This document shows, one piece after another, positions 36,053 through 44,622 of a DNA stretch of 64,000 nucleotides. This DNA comes from Dysgonomonas sp. HGC4 (GTDB lineage Bacteria > Bacteroidota > Bacteroidia > Bacteroidales > Dysgonomonadaceae), in NCBI RefSeq assembly GCF_001261715.1, contig NZ_CVRU01000119.1:1-64000 (forward strand), written 5' to 3'. The notes beneath the pieces were generated by a model. It was given only the letters and a program-made list of their open reading frames with translations. It did not search any database and was not told the origin of the DNA. Position 1 is the first letter of the stretch, and each line of letters begins with the position of its first letter. The translations under genes and the position numbers were made by a program.

Positions 36053-37741
36053 ATGCAAAAGATATATTTATTATTAATGGTTTCTGTTCTGTTCTTTTCG
36101 TCTTGTGACTTAGATAAAGTTCCGGAAACCTCTTTAACAGACGTTGCATTCTGGAGAACTGAAACCGATGTACGTGGGGCATGTAATCGTATGTATGACG
36201 AGTTAGCAGGATTTACCTATATGTCTAACACTAGTAACAATGGAGGTAGAGTTTATCATGATACTCGTTCCGATGAATTGGTGCAAACCTCAGCAAATGG
36301 AGTTTCGGCAGGTAGTCGTACTGTACCAACTACTTCTTTAAATGATTGGACTGATCCATATACTCGTATTTTTACAGCTAATAATATATTAGAGAAAGCT
36401 CCAAATTCGAACTTAGAAGAGGCTACATTGAATAGATGGTTAGCTGAAGCTTATTTCTTTCGGGCTTATTATCATTTCTTGTTAGTAAAACTGTATGGTG
36501 ATGTTCCGTTGGTTCTAAAAGCAGTGGCTGATCCTAACGATCCGGCTATTTTTACCGGTCGTACACCTCGTGAAGAAGTTATTCAGCAATGCTATAAAGA
36601 TTTGGAGTTTGCAGCACAATGGTTACCAACCAGGGCTAAATTGGCCGAAAAAGATTGGGGCAGAGTTACTCGCTCGGCAGCATTGGGTATGATTGCTCGC
36701 ATAGGATTGTATGAAGGTACTTTTATTAAATACCATAAGCTTGGCAATGCTTACAGCACACACCTTAAAAAGTCGATTGATGCGACAGAATTATTAATGA
36801 AAGAAGGGCACGATCTTTATCCTGATTTTCAGAAACTATTCACTTTCAGTGGTGAAGGACCTAAGAATCTAGAAAATGTTTTCGTAAAAGTATATGGTCC
36901 TAATGGAGCAGGAACAACAGTTCATGGTAATTCGAGAGAAATGGAAAACCGCGTTTCAGTAACCCGACAAATGATAGATTTGTTCCTTTATAGCGATGGA
37001 TTGCCTCGAGAGAAGTCTCCTCTTAAAATCTCTCCGGAGAAAAGCTTTGATGACGCTCTGGCAAACAGAGACCCTCGTTTAAAGATGACAGTTTACAGCT
37101 TAGGCGAAGATGCTTATAAAGGAGCTTATATTCCTTTTGTTCAACAACACGGAAATGGCTATTCATTGAAGAAAGGTTTTATGTTGGATGAGTGGGTAAC
37201 AGTTTATAAAGAAACTGTAGATAAAGCAATTATCCGCTATGGAGAAATACTGATTTCTTACGCTGAGGCGTTATACGAACTTAACGGATCAATAAGTAAC
37301 GATCAACTCGATAAAACCGTGAATAGATTACGTACTAGAGCCGGATTTAATGTAAAACTGACCAATGATTTTGTTACAGCTAATGGCTTAAACATGATTG
37401 ATGAAATTCGTCGCGAACGAACTGTTGAATTACTGGACGAAGGTTTCCGCTATGATGACATTATTCGCTGGAAAATTGCAGAGGTAGTACTTCCTACTTA
37501 TATTATTGGAGCCAAGTTTGTAGATTCAGAAACAACTAAAGTGCGTAAAGATTTACAAATGAGACTAACGGATGCAAACGGAAAATTGAATGGACAACAA
37601 GCGTATAACGAAGCTGATATGTATGTTATTGAATTAGGAGGCGATCGAAGATTCGATCCTGAAAGAGATTATTTATATCCGATCCCTCTGAATGAAGTTG
37701 CTCTTTCGAAAGGAAATATTACTCAAAATCCTAATTGGTAA
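36053..37741 (+). CDS. SusD/RagB-like surface glycan-binding lipoprotein (PUL 2)
   Basis: 562 residues with a lipoprotein signal ending FFSSC, SusD helical N-terminal region (LNRWLAEAYFFRAYYHFLLVKLYGDVPLV) and the C-terminal signature IIRYGEILISYAEALYELNG with RRERTVELLDEGFRYDDIIRW. It ends with the usual YLYPIPLNEVALSKGNITQNPNW-type tail. It forms the lid of the SusC channel. It is larger than the PUL 1 SusD by about 85 residues. Confidence 0.96.
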   Translation: MQKIYLLLMVSVLFFSSCDLDKVPETSLTDVAFWRTETDVRGACNRMYDELAGFTYMSNTSNNGGRVYHDTRSDELVQTSANGVSAGSRTVPTTSLNDWTDPYTRIFTANNILEKAPNSNLEEATLNRWLAEAYFFRAYYHFLLVKLYGDVPLVLKAVADPNDPAIFTGRTPREEVIQQCYKDLEFAAQWLPTRAKLAEKDWGRVTRSAALGMIARIGLYEGTFIKYHKLGNAYSTHLKKSIDATELLMKEGHDLYPDFQKLFTFSGEGPKNLENVFVKVYGPNGAGTTVHGNSREMENRVSVTRQMIDLFLYSDGLPREKSPLKISPEKSFDDALANRDPRLKMTVYSLGEDAYKGAYIPFVQQHGNGYSLKKGFMLDEWVTVYKETVDKAIIRYGEILISYAEALYELNGSISNDQLDKTVNRLRTRAGFNVKLTNDFVTANGLNMIDEIRRERTVELLDEGFRYDDIIRWKIAEVVLPTYIIGAKFVDSETTKVRKDLQMRLTDANGKLNGQQAYNEADMYVIELGGDRRFDPERDYLYPIPLNEVALSKGNITQNPNW

Positions 37742-37752
37742 AAAAAAGACAT

Positions 37753-38286
37753 ATGAAAAAGATATTATTAATATTATTGGCAATAATAGCTACATGCTCA
37801 TTTACAAGTTGTAGTGATGACGAATGGAGTGATGGAGACCCAGCAATGGAACACATCTATTATATCGGTTTTCAAGATTGGGGAAAACTGAAAAATGATG
37901 TTGTATTCAACATAAAGCAGGGAGAAACATTGGCTATACCAATTCAATTTCATAGTGAACGGGTTCGTTCATACAATGTGGTGACCTATTACTATGTATC
38001 AGGAGCATTAATAAGAGGAACAGATTATCAGATAGTAGATGAAGCCGGTAAGGTTTTAGAACCTGATGCAAACGGAGCATTTACGACTGATTGGCCTCAA
38101 GCAATAAAGGGGGTGAAAAATATATATGTAAAAGCTCTCAATGCCTCGGTCGGTTCATTTAATGTGCTAACATTCGACCCTAAAGATGAAATTACATATA
38201 CAAATATCACAAATAGTATTACGAATGACTATGAGGTGAGATCATTTACTCAGAATTATAAAGTAACAGTCAATATCAAAAAATAA
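37753..38286 (+). CDS. Small PUL 2 lipoprotein, possible surface glycan-binding protein
   Basis: About 177 residues from the ATG at 37753; the upstream TTG at 37735 overlaps the susD stop and is unlikely. A lipoprotein signal ends FTSCS. The rest is one beta-rich domain (MEHIYYIGFQDWGKLKNDVVF, ETLAIPIQFHSERVRSYNVVTYYYVSG, YKVTVNIKK) of the Ig-like kind common in DUF1735/DUF4843-type SusE-position proteins. I cannot assign the family with certainty. Its place after susD suggests a surface-exposed glycan-binding role. Confidence 0.75.
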   Translation: MKKILLILLAIIATCSFTSCSDDEWSDGDPAMEHIYYIGFQDWGKLKNDVVFNIKQGETLAIPIQFHSERVRSYNVVTYYYVSGALIRGTDYQIVDEAGKVLEPDANGAFTTDWPQAIKGVKNIYVKALNASVGSFNVLTFDPKDEITYTNITNSITNDYEVRSFTQNYKVTVNIKK

Positions 38287-38398
38287 AGTAGTTTTTAAAG
38301 ATTCTTTTATAGTTGAGTCAAGAAGAGGAAGGACATCATACCTAGTAAGTTTGTGTTCTGCCTCTTCTCTCTTATTTTTAATTTACAAAAAATCTCTG

Positions 38399-41047
38399 AT
38401 GAAAAAAGTTTGTACAACATCACTCTATCGATTTACAATTGTGTTTATCTATTTATTTCTGTTTTCATTAACAATCGGTGCCCAACGAGATATAAAAACC
38501 ATAAATGACGGATGGCGATTCCTAAAACAGGATGTAACCGATGCATCTCGGCTTGGTATAGACGATAAATTATGGGAAAGAGTATCGATACCCCATACTT
38601 GGAATAGTGATGCCTATACAGATAAAGCATATTACAGAGGGATTGGATGGTACAGAAAAAATATATACTTATCCGATGAATACAAGGACAAACAGTTATT
38701 TGTAAGATTCGATGCGGCTAATACTGTGGCTTCTGTATATGTAAATGGAAATATGGTGGGTGAACATCGTGGAGGCTACACTTCATTTACGTTTGACATT
38801 ACCCCCTATTGTCTTATAGGTAAAGAGAATCTTATAGCTGTGAAAGTAGATAATTCGTTAACCGATGTACCTCCAGTTTCGGGAGACTTCACTTTCTTTG
38901 GAGGAATATATAGGGATGCTTGGTTAATATCTACACCTAAACAGCATTTCGAATTGTCTGACTTTGGTTCTAATGGTGTGTTTATTGACACCAAGGACGT
39001 CTCCGAATCTTCAGCCCTTTATACGGTGAGAGGAGCCATAAAAAATGATGAATCATTAGTAAAGAAGGTAGAAGTAGTTTATACAATAAAAGATCCACAG
39101 GGAAGGATTATCAAAACAGATAAGAACATCGTTTCTATTCAACCCAATGAGAAGAGAGATTTCTCTTATTCAGGCAAGGTCGAAAATCCACAACTGTGGT
39201 CTCCTGAGAATCCTAATTTATATGCGATTGAAACGGCTATTTATGATTCGAAGTCAAAAAAGGTATTAGATAAAATCAATAATAACACAGGTTTCCGCTG
39301 GTATAAATTCGATGGAAAGGAAGGTTTCTTTCTCAATGGAAAATCTTATAAACTGAATGGAATGTGCAGACATCAAGATCAAAAGCCGATTGGCAATGCT
39401 CTTACCGATGAAATGCACCGCAGAGATATGCAGATGATCAAAGAAATGGGGATAAACTTTATCCGCATCTCTCATTACCCTCAAGACGATGCCATACTCG
39501 AACTATGCGATAAATTGGGAATATTAGCATGGGAAGAAATTCCTATTATAGATATTGTTCCCGAGGATGCCAATTATTCGGTAAATTGTGAGAATATGCT
39601 GAAAGAAATGATCCGCCAGCATTATAATCATCCTTCCATTATTATGTGGGGATATATGAATGAAATACTCTTAGTAACACAACGAAAATTTAAGGGAGAT
39701 GACCTTAAAGTAGCAACCGACCGAGCTTTGGCTTTAGCTAATCGTCTCGAAAAGGTTTTGAAAGAAGAAGACAAATTTCGTCCCAGTGTAATGGCTTTTC
39801 ATGGAAGTGATTCATATAACAAAGCAGGCTTTAATGATATTGTAGATATTGTAGGCTGGAATCTGTATCAGGGCTGGTATTCCGACGGTTTCACCGGTTT
39901 TGAAAAATTTCTGCAAGAACAACAAAAGCAACATCCAGATAATCCTAAAATAGTTAGTGAATATGGAGCTGGATCCGACAAACGTATACACTCTTTGTTT
40001 CCAAAACGATTTGACTTTAGTGTGGAGTATCAGCAAGAATACATTGAGCATTATCTGTCTGTGATTGAAAAAGAGAAGTATGTAAGTGGCGCGACCTATT
40101 GGAATTTTATAGATTTTGGATCAGCTCTACGTGACGAGTCTATGCCTAGAATTAATAACAAGGGACTCGTTTATTCGGATCGAACACCTAAGGATGTCTA
40201 TTTCCTCTTTAAAGCCTTTTATCGGAAAGATGTTCCCGTTCTTCATATTGCATCTCATGATTGGCAAAAAAGAACGGGTATCACTAAATCGGGAGAGCCT
40301 TGTGTACAGCCATTGAAGATATACTCTAATTTGACTGAGGTCGAATTATTTCAAAATGGTAAGTCTCTTGGTATAAAAAAATGTGAGAATAGTACTGCAA
40401 CATGGCAAGTCCCTTTTATTACAGGAGATAATTTTTTGATGGCTAAAGGTTTATTTGATGGAAAACCGATAGAAACCGCTCTATCCATCTCTTTCAACTC
40501 AATACCCGAAATATTAGATGCTGAAAATTTAAAATCATTAGAATTAGCTATAAATGCAGGAAGTTCTTCTTTTTATACATCTCCCGAAAGTGGGTTGACT
40601 TGGTTACCTGATAGAGAATACTCTGCCGGAAGTTGGGGCTTTATTGGTGGCAAACCTTATCAAACGCAAGGAGAGATTCTTGCAACAGCAGATAATCCCT
40701 TATATCAGAGTTTAAGAGAATCGCCGGATCAGTATCGCTTCGATGTTCCCGCAGGCAGATATGAAGTAGAACTATCATTCTCCGACATATTCACACCTAA
40801 AGAGAAGCTTGCTTATGATCTAAGTGAGGGTACGCAAGATTCTTCTGAGAATGAGAGCATCTTCGATATTGCTATTAATGACAAAGTTGTAGAATCGAAA
40901 ATAAACCCTGCTAGAAGCTCTGGATTTTATGGGCTCGAAAGAAAGAGGTTCATCATAGAAGTTGGAGAACAGCATTATATCGAAATAAAGTTTAGATCTT
41001 TTTCAGGAAAATCATTTGTGAATGCTTTAAAGGTTAGAAAGTTATAA
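38399..41047 (+). CDS. Secreted GH2 beta-glycosidase with malectin-like C-terminal domain
   Basis: About 882 residues from the ATG at 38399, which places a signal peptide (to about residue 29, IGAQ) at the N-terminus; the frame open from 38351 lacks a good start. GH2 order: sugar-binding jelly roll (WERVSIPHTWNSDAYTD), Ig-like domain, then the barrel with acid/base Glu422 (WGYMNE) and nucleophile Glu521 (IVSEYGAGSD). A final malectin-like domain (about 740-880, YSAGSWGFIGGKPYQTQGEI) may bind sugar. GH2 covers beta-galactosidase, beta-glucuronidase and beta-mannosidase. Next to a lyase-GH88 protein, glucuronidase or galactosidase activity on uronic-acid oligosaccharides is likely. Confidence 0.92.
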   Translation: MKKVCTTSLYRFTIVFIYLFLFSLTIGAQRDIKTINDGWRFLKQDVTDASRLGIDDKLWERVSIPHTWNSDAYTDKAYYRGIGWYRKNIYLSDEYKDKQLFVRFDAANTVASVYVNGNMVGEHRGGYTSFTFDITPYCLIGKENLIAVKVDNSLTDVPPVSGDFTFFGGIYRDAWLISTPKQHFELSDFGSNGVFIDTKDVSESSALYTVRGAIKNDESLVKKVEVVYTIKDPQGRIIKTDKNIVSIQPNEKRDFSYSGKVENPQLWSPENPNLYAIETAIYDSKSKKVLDKINNNTGFRWYKFDGKEGFFLNGKSYKLNGMCRHQDQKPIGNALTDEMHRRDMQMIKEMGINFIRISHYPQDDAILELCDKLGILAWEEIPIIDIVPEDANYSVNCENMLKEMIRQHYNHPSIIMWGYMNEILLVTQRKFKGDDLKVATDRALALANRLEKVLKEEDKFRPSVMAFHGSDSYNKAGFNDIVDIVGWNLYQGWYSDGFTGFEKFLQEQQKQHPDNPKIVSEYGAGSDKRIHSLFPKRFDFSVEYQQEYIEHYLSVIEKEKYVSGATYWNFIDFGSALRDESMPRINNKGLVYSDRTPKDVYFLFKAFYRKDVPVLHIASHDWQKRTGITKSGEPCVQPLKIYSNLTEVELFQNGKSLGIKKCENSTATWQVPFITGDNFLMAKGLFDGKPIETALSISFNSIPEILDAENLKSLELAINAGSSSFYTSPESGLTWLPDREYSAGSWGFIGGKPYQTQGEILATADNPLYQSLRESPDQYRFDVPAGRYEVELSFSDIFTPKEKLAYDLSEGTQDSSENESIFDIAINDKVVESKINPARSSGFYGLERKRFIIEVGEQHYIEIKFRSFSGKSFVNALKVRKL

Positions 41048-41076
41048 TTATATTGATCGTTTAAACCTATTAATCT

Positions 41077-43410
41077 ATGAAAAAAACACTTATTCTATTT
41101 TTCGTTCTATTAGGGATAATACCCTACGCTAATGCTCAATGGATATGGGATATCAGCAAAATGACATCTGTAAAAATGGATATCAATTCACTCACTTATT
41201 CAAGTGCATATAGGTCACTTTTGAAAGATGCCGACCGAGCTATGCAGAAGAAATCTGTATCGGTGACTGATAAAACGCCTATTCCTCCCAGTGGAGACAT
41301 ACACGACTATGTAAGTCTGAGTCGTTATGTTTGGCCAGACTCTACAAAGGCAGACGGATTGCCCTACACTCACAGAGATGGGCAATCTAACCCCGAGTTG
41401 GAGAATTATGATAGAAACCCTTTAGGAGAAATGGCTAATGCTGTAAATACATTATCATTGGCTTATTTCTTTAGCGGTGATGAGCGTTACGCAGAAAAAG
41501 CAACAGAGTTTCTTCGTGTCTGGTTTTTGAATGAAAAGACAAGGATGAATCCAAATCTCAATTACGCGCAATTCATCCCAGGACTTAATGATTCGAAAGG
41601 TCGTCCTATGGGATTAATTGATACCTATTCGTTTGTTGATATGTTGAATAGTGTAAAACTTTTGGAGAAGTCAAAGAGTTATACTCAAAAAGACAAGGAG
41701 GGTTTGCAAAGATGGTTTGCTGAATTTACCGAATGGTTTGAATCCAGCGAACAAGGTATTGGTGAAAATAATGCTAAAAATAATCATGGTTTAGCATACG
41801 ATGTTCAACTCGCAACCTATTTCTTGTTTTCAGGAAATGAGAAGGGTGCAAAACGAGTTATAGAGGAATTTCCGACAAAACGTATGTTTGCACAAATCGA
41901 ACCTGATGGTAAACAGCTACAGGAACTACGGAGAACATTAGCGTTTGGATATTCAGAGTATAATATTCGTCATATGATCGATATGTTTGCAATCGCAAAA
42001 TACTTTGGTAAGGATTTACATAAAATGGAATCGTCTGATGGCAGAAGCTTTTATAAAGCGGTTGACTATCTCAGTTCTTTTCTGGGCAAAGATGTTTCAA
42101 ATTTTCCTTATCAGCAAATAAGCGGTTGGGAAGCTAAGCAACAAGAGCTATGTGAAGATCTTTTTCGTATTGTTGACCTTGATCCATCCAAGCAAAATTA
42201 TTTGGCACTATATAAGAAATACAGCAAACAAAAAATGTCGGATCGCAACAGGCTCCTTTTTGGTGCACCCGATGTAATAGATGAGGTTTTCTCGTTTACT
42301 ACTCATCAATACAATTATGCTTTTCAATGTATGGATAAAGCTTTAGCGATGACAGATAAAAAGAATCTGGTTAATCCTCGTACAGTAGAAAAAGATGGAA
42401 GTCTAAGAATGGTGTCTCCACGCGATTGGTGTTCGGGTTTCTTTCCCGGAGCACTTTGGTATGTATATGGATATACTAAAGAAAACGAATGGAAAGAAAA
42501 AGCGAATAAACAATCTCTATTAATCGAAGGTGAGAAAATGGATAGAAGTACTCACGATTTAGGATTCAAGCTGTTTTGTTCTTTCGGAAATGGTTATAAG
42601 TTGACTAATGACAATCATTACAAAGAAGTCCTTTTACAATCTGCTGAGACTTTGTCGAAAAGATTTAATCCTAAAATAGGGGCTATTCGTTCGTGGGATC
42701 ATCATCGAGACCAATGGCAATTTCCGGTAATTATAGATAATATGATGAATTTAGAGCTTTTGTTCTGGGCAGCAGAAACCTCGGGCAATAAAAAATATTA
42801 TGAGATAGCGGATAAACATGCCCAAACAACTCTGAAGAACCATTTCAGAAACGACTATTCATCTTACCATGTGGTTAGCTATGATACGATATCAGGGAAA
42901 GTGGAAAAGAAACAAACTCATCAAGGATACTCTGATCCCTCTGCATGGGCAAGAGGTCAGGCTTGGGCATTGTATGGCTTTACTTTATCGTACCGTTATA
43001 CAAAGAATGTTGATTATTTGAAGTTAGCAGAGCAAGTAGCTAAGTTTATCTTCTCTAATCCTAATATGCCTGCGGATATGATTCCTTATTGGGATTTTAA
43101 TGACCCCGCTATCCCCAATGCACCGAGAGATGCTTCTGCTGCGTGTATTATTGCTTCCGCGCTATATGAACTTTCAGAATATAGTGTAAACAAAGCACAA
43201 TACACAACATGGGCTGATACAATACTAAGTAGCTTGATTGATAATTACATGGCTCAGGAGGAAACAACACAAGGTTTCTTATTATTACATTCAACGGGTA
43301 ATTACCCTTCATCGGATGAGATAGATGCTCCTATTGTATATGCCGATTATTATTTCTTAGAGGCTTTGTCGAGAAAAAAGAATATAGAAAATAATAAAGC
43401 TTTATATTGA
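41077..43410 (+). CDS. Bimodular polysaccharide lyase (alginate-lyase-like, PL38-like) fused to GH88 unsaturated glucuronyl hydrolase
   Basis: 777 residues with a signal peptide (about 1-20, ANAQ). Residues about 25-390 form an (alpha/alpha)6 alginate-lyase-like domain (ISKMTSVKMDINS, NPLGEMANAVNTLSLAYFFS) with His237 in NNHGLAYD and Tyr292/Tyr295 in GYSEYNIRHM as likely catalytic residues. Residues about 400-770 form a GH88 domain (DWCSGFFPGALWYVYGYT) with the Asp pair Asp494 (THDLGF) and Asp554 (IDNMMN), and WARGQAWALYGF. One protein can thus cut a uronan by beta-elimination and remove the unsaturated uronic acid. The GH88 half suggests glucuronate in the substrate, for example glucuronan. 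The family number PL38 is my assignment by resemblance. Confidence 0.88.
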   Translation: MKKTLILFFVLLGIIPYANAQWIWDISKMTSVKMDINSLTYSSAYRSLLKDADRAMQKKSVSVTDKTPIPPSGDIHDYVSLSRYVWPDSTKADGLPYTHRDGQSNPELENYDRNPLGEMANAVNTLSLAYFFSGDERYAEKATEFLRVWFLNEKTRMNPNLNYAQFIPGLNDSKGRPMGLIDTYSFVDMLNSVKLLEKSKSYTQKDKEGLQRWFAEFTEWFESSEQGIGENNAKNNHGLAYDVQLATYFLFSGNEKGAKRVIEEFPTKRMFAQIEPDGKQLQELRRTLAFGYSEYNIRHMIDMFAIAKYFGKDLHKMESSDGRSFYKAVDYLSSFLGKDVSNFPYQQISGWEAKQQELCEDLFRIVDLDPSKQNYLALYKKYSKQKMSDRNRLLFGAPDVIDEVFSFTTHQYNYAFQCMDKALAMTDKKNLVNPRTVEKDGSLRMVSPRDWCSGFFPGALWYVYGYTKENEWKEKANKQSLLIEGEKMDRSTHDLGFKLFCSFGNGYKLTNDNHYKEVLLQSAETLSKRFNPKIGAIRSWDHHRDQWQFPVIIDNMMNLELLFWAAETSGNKKYYEIADKHAQTTLKNHFRNDYSSYHVVSYDTISGKVEKKQTHQGYSDPSAWARGQAWALYGFTLSYRYTKNVDYLKLAEQVAKFIFSNPNMPADMIPYWDFNDPAIPNAPRDASAACIIASALYELSEYSVNKAQYTTWADTILSSLIDNYMAQEETTQGFLLLHSTGNYPSSDEIDAPIVYADYYFLEALSRKKNIENNKALY

Positions 43411-43439
43411 GGTTGTGAGTTAATTTGCAGAATTTACAC

Positions 43440-43471
43440 AAAAGGGGAGTGCTATTAAGTACTCCTCTTTT
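43440..43471. terminator. Bidirectional terminator between PUL 2 and the AraC gene
   Basis: A 14-bp stem, AAAAGGGGAGTGCT (43440-43453) with AGTACTCCTCTTTT (43458-43471), two G-T wobbles, 4-nt loop. A-rich and T-rich ends allow use in both directions between the two convergent genes. Confidence 0.85.
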
Positions 43472-44430
43472 TATATATTTCTATACTGAAAGGGAGTTAT
43501 TCCCGCAGTGTCTTTAAAGCATTTTGTAAAATAAGAAGCATCGTTGAAGCCCAGATTTAGGGCAATATCTCCAATGGGTGTATCTGAGTATTTTAATTGA
43601 ATTTTGGCTTCCAATATCCTTATTTCATTTAAAATTGTATTCGCTGTTCTTCCCGTAGTCTGCTTTACCGATTTATTTAAATGATTAGGTGTTATATTCA
43701 ACAGTGAAGCATAAAAATCCAGATTTTGGTGTTCACTTATATGTTGCATCAATAAATCATGGTACTGTTTCGCTATTCTAAAAGATTTTGAAGGATAGGG
43801 ATCAAGTGCGCTCTCTGAAAGAATTTTTCGGGTTTCGTAAATAACAGCTGTTATGTAGGTTCTTATTAGTTGATAATCTATATCTACGTCATTATATAAT
43901 TTAGATAAGCTTTCAAAGCAAAATAGTATTCTCTCGAAAGCAATTGTTGGTAGCCTCACTGGATAGCGACGCATAAAACTATTGATGTATGCAAGCTCAT
44001 ATTCCAAGCTGTTTTTTATGTGTATGCAATCTAGAAACTTTGTATTGAAGTAACAATAGAACCCTTTTACTGTATCTGACAGTGGGTGTAAAAAGGTAGT
44101 TTGTCCGGGTAAAGAAACATATAGCTCTTTAGGATTTATTTGAATTTGTATAGGATCAGATTCTCTTACAAGAAAACCTTGCGTTACAAATAGTATTTCA
44201 TAAGTATCTTTTCTTTCTGTATATGCATCTTGGAATGATTGTTCTTTACAATTATCAAGAGAAGCTACAAAAAAATAGTCAGAGCAACTCTTTCGTTCTT
44301 TATTCTCTTTCAAGGAGTCTACATTCTGCTTTTTCACACTATAAAAGATTATTTGTTCTGTTTTATAAAGATAGAACAATTCTAAATAAGAGAAACTATT
44401 TGAATAAATCCCAGGTCGTCTTTTAATCAA
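43471..44430 (-). CDS. AraC family transcriptional regulator
   Basis: 319 residues: an N-terminal cupin-like sensing region (about 50-180) and a C-terminal AraC DNA-binding domain with two helix-turn-helix motifs (about 215-318; FYASLLNITPNHLNKSVKQTTGRTA and IGDIALNLGFNDASYFTKCFK), ending GITPFQYRN. It has no membrane segment and no receiver domain, so it is a soluble one-component regulator. It is convergent with the end of PUL 2, and its ligand may be a uronic-acid monomer or the like; that is inference. It could also act elsewhere. Confidence 0.9.
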   Translation of the reverse strand: MIKRRPGIYSNSFSYLELFYLYKTEQIIFYSVKKQNVDSLKENKERKSCSDYFFVASLDNCKEQSFQDAYTERKDTYEILFVTQGFLVRESDPIQIQINPKELYVSLPGQTTFLHPLSDTVKGFYCYFNTKFLDCIHIKNSLEYELAYINSFMRRYPVRLPTIAFERILFCFESLSKLYNDVDIDYQLIRTYITAVIYETRKILSESALDPYPSKSFRIAKQYHDLLMQHISEHQNLDFYASLLNITPNHLNKSVKQTTGRTANTILNEIRILEAKIQLKYSDTPIGDIALNLGFNDASYFTKCFKDTAGITPFQYRNI

Positions 44431-44562
44431 AAATGATTGTTTATTACTATTCTTATCACTTATTTTGCTAATCGATTATATCTATATATTCTAACTTTGT
44501 ATTACATTGTAGCGTAGGTTCTCAACCCGAAATGTGTCTCTGTTTGAGTAATTATTGTATTT

Positions 44563-44570
44563 TATATTTG
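44563..44570 (+). promoter_or_regulatory. Candidate -7 box of the hemH fusion gene
   Basis: TATATTTG fits TAnnTTTG about 53 bp before the start codon; a TTTG lies 16 bp upstream, shorter than the usual 19-21 bp. A second match, TAACTTTG, at 44492-44499 would give a longer leader. Confidence 0.4.
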
Positions 44571-44622
44571 TATCTACTCTCTTACTCTCATAAATTTCAG
44601 TAAATTGTAATTCTAAAATAAA

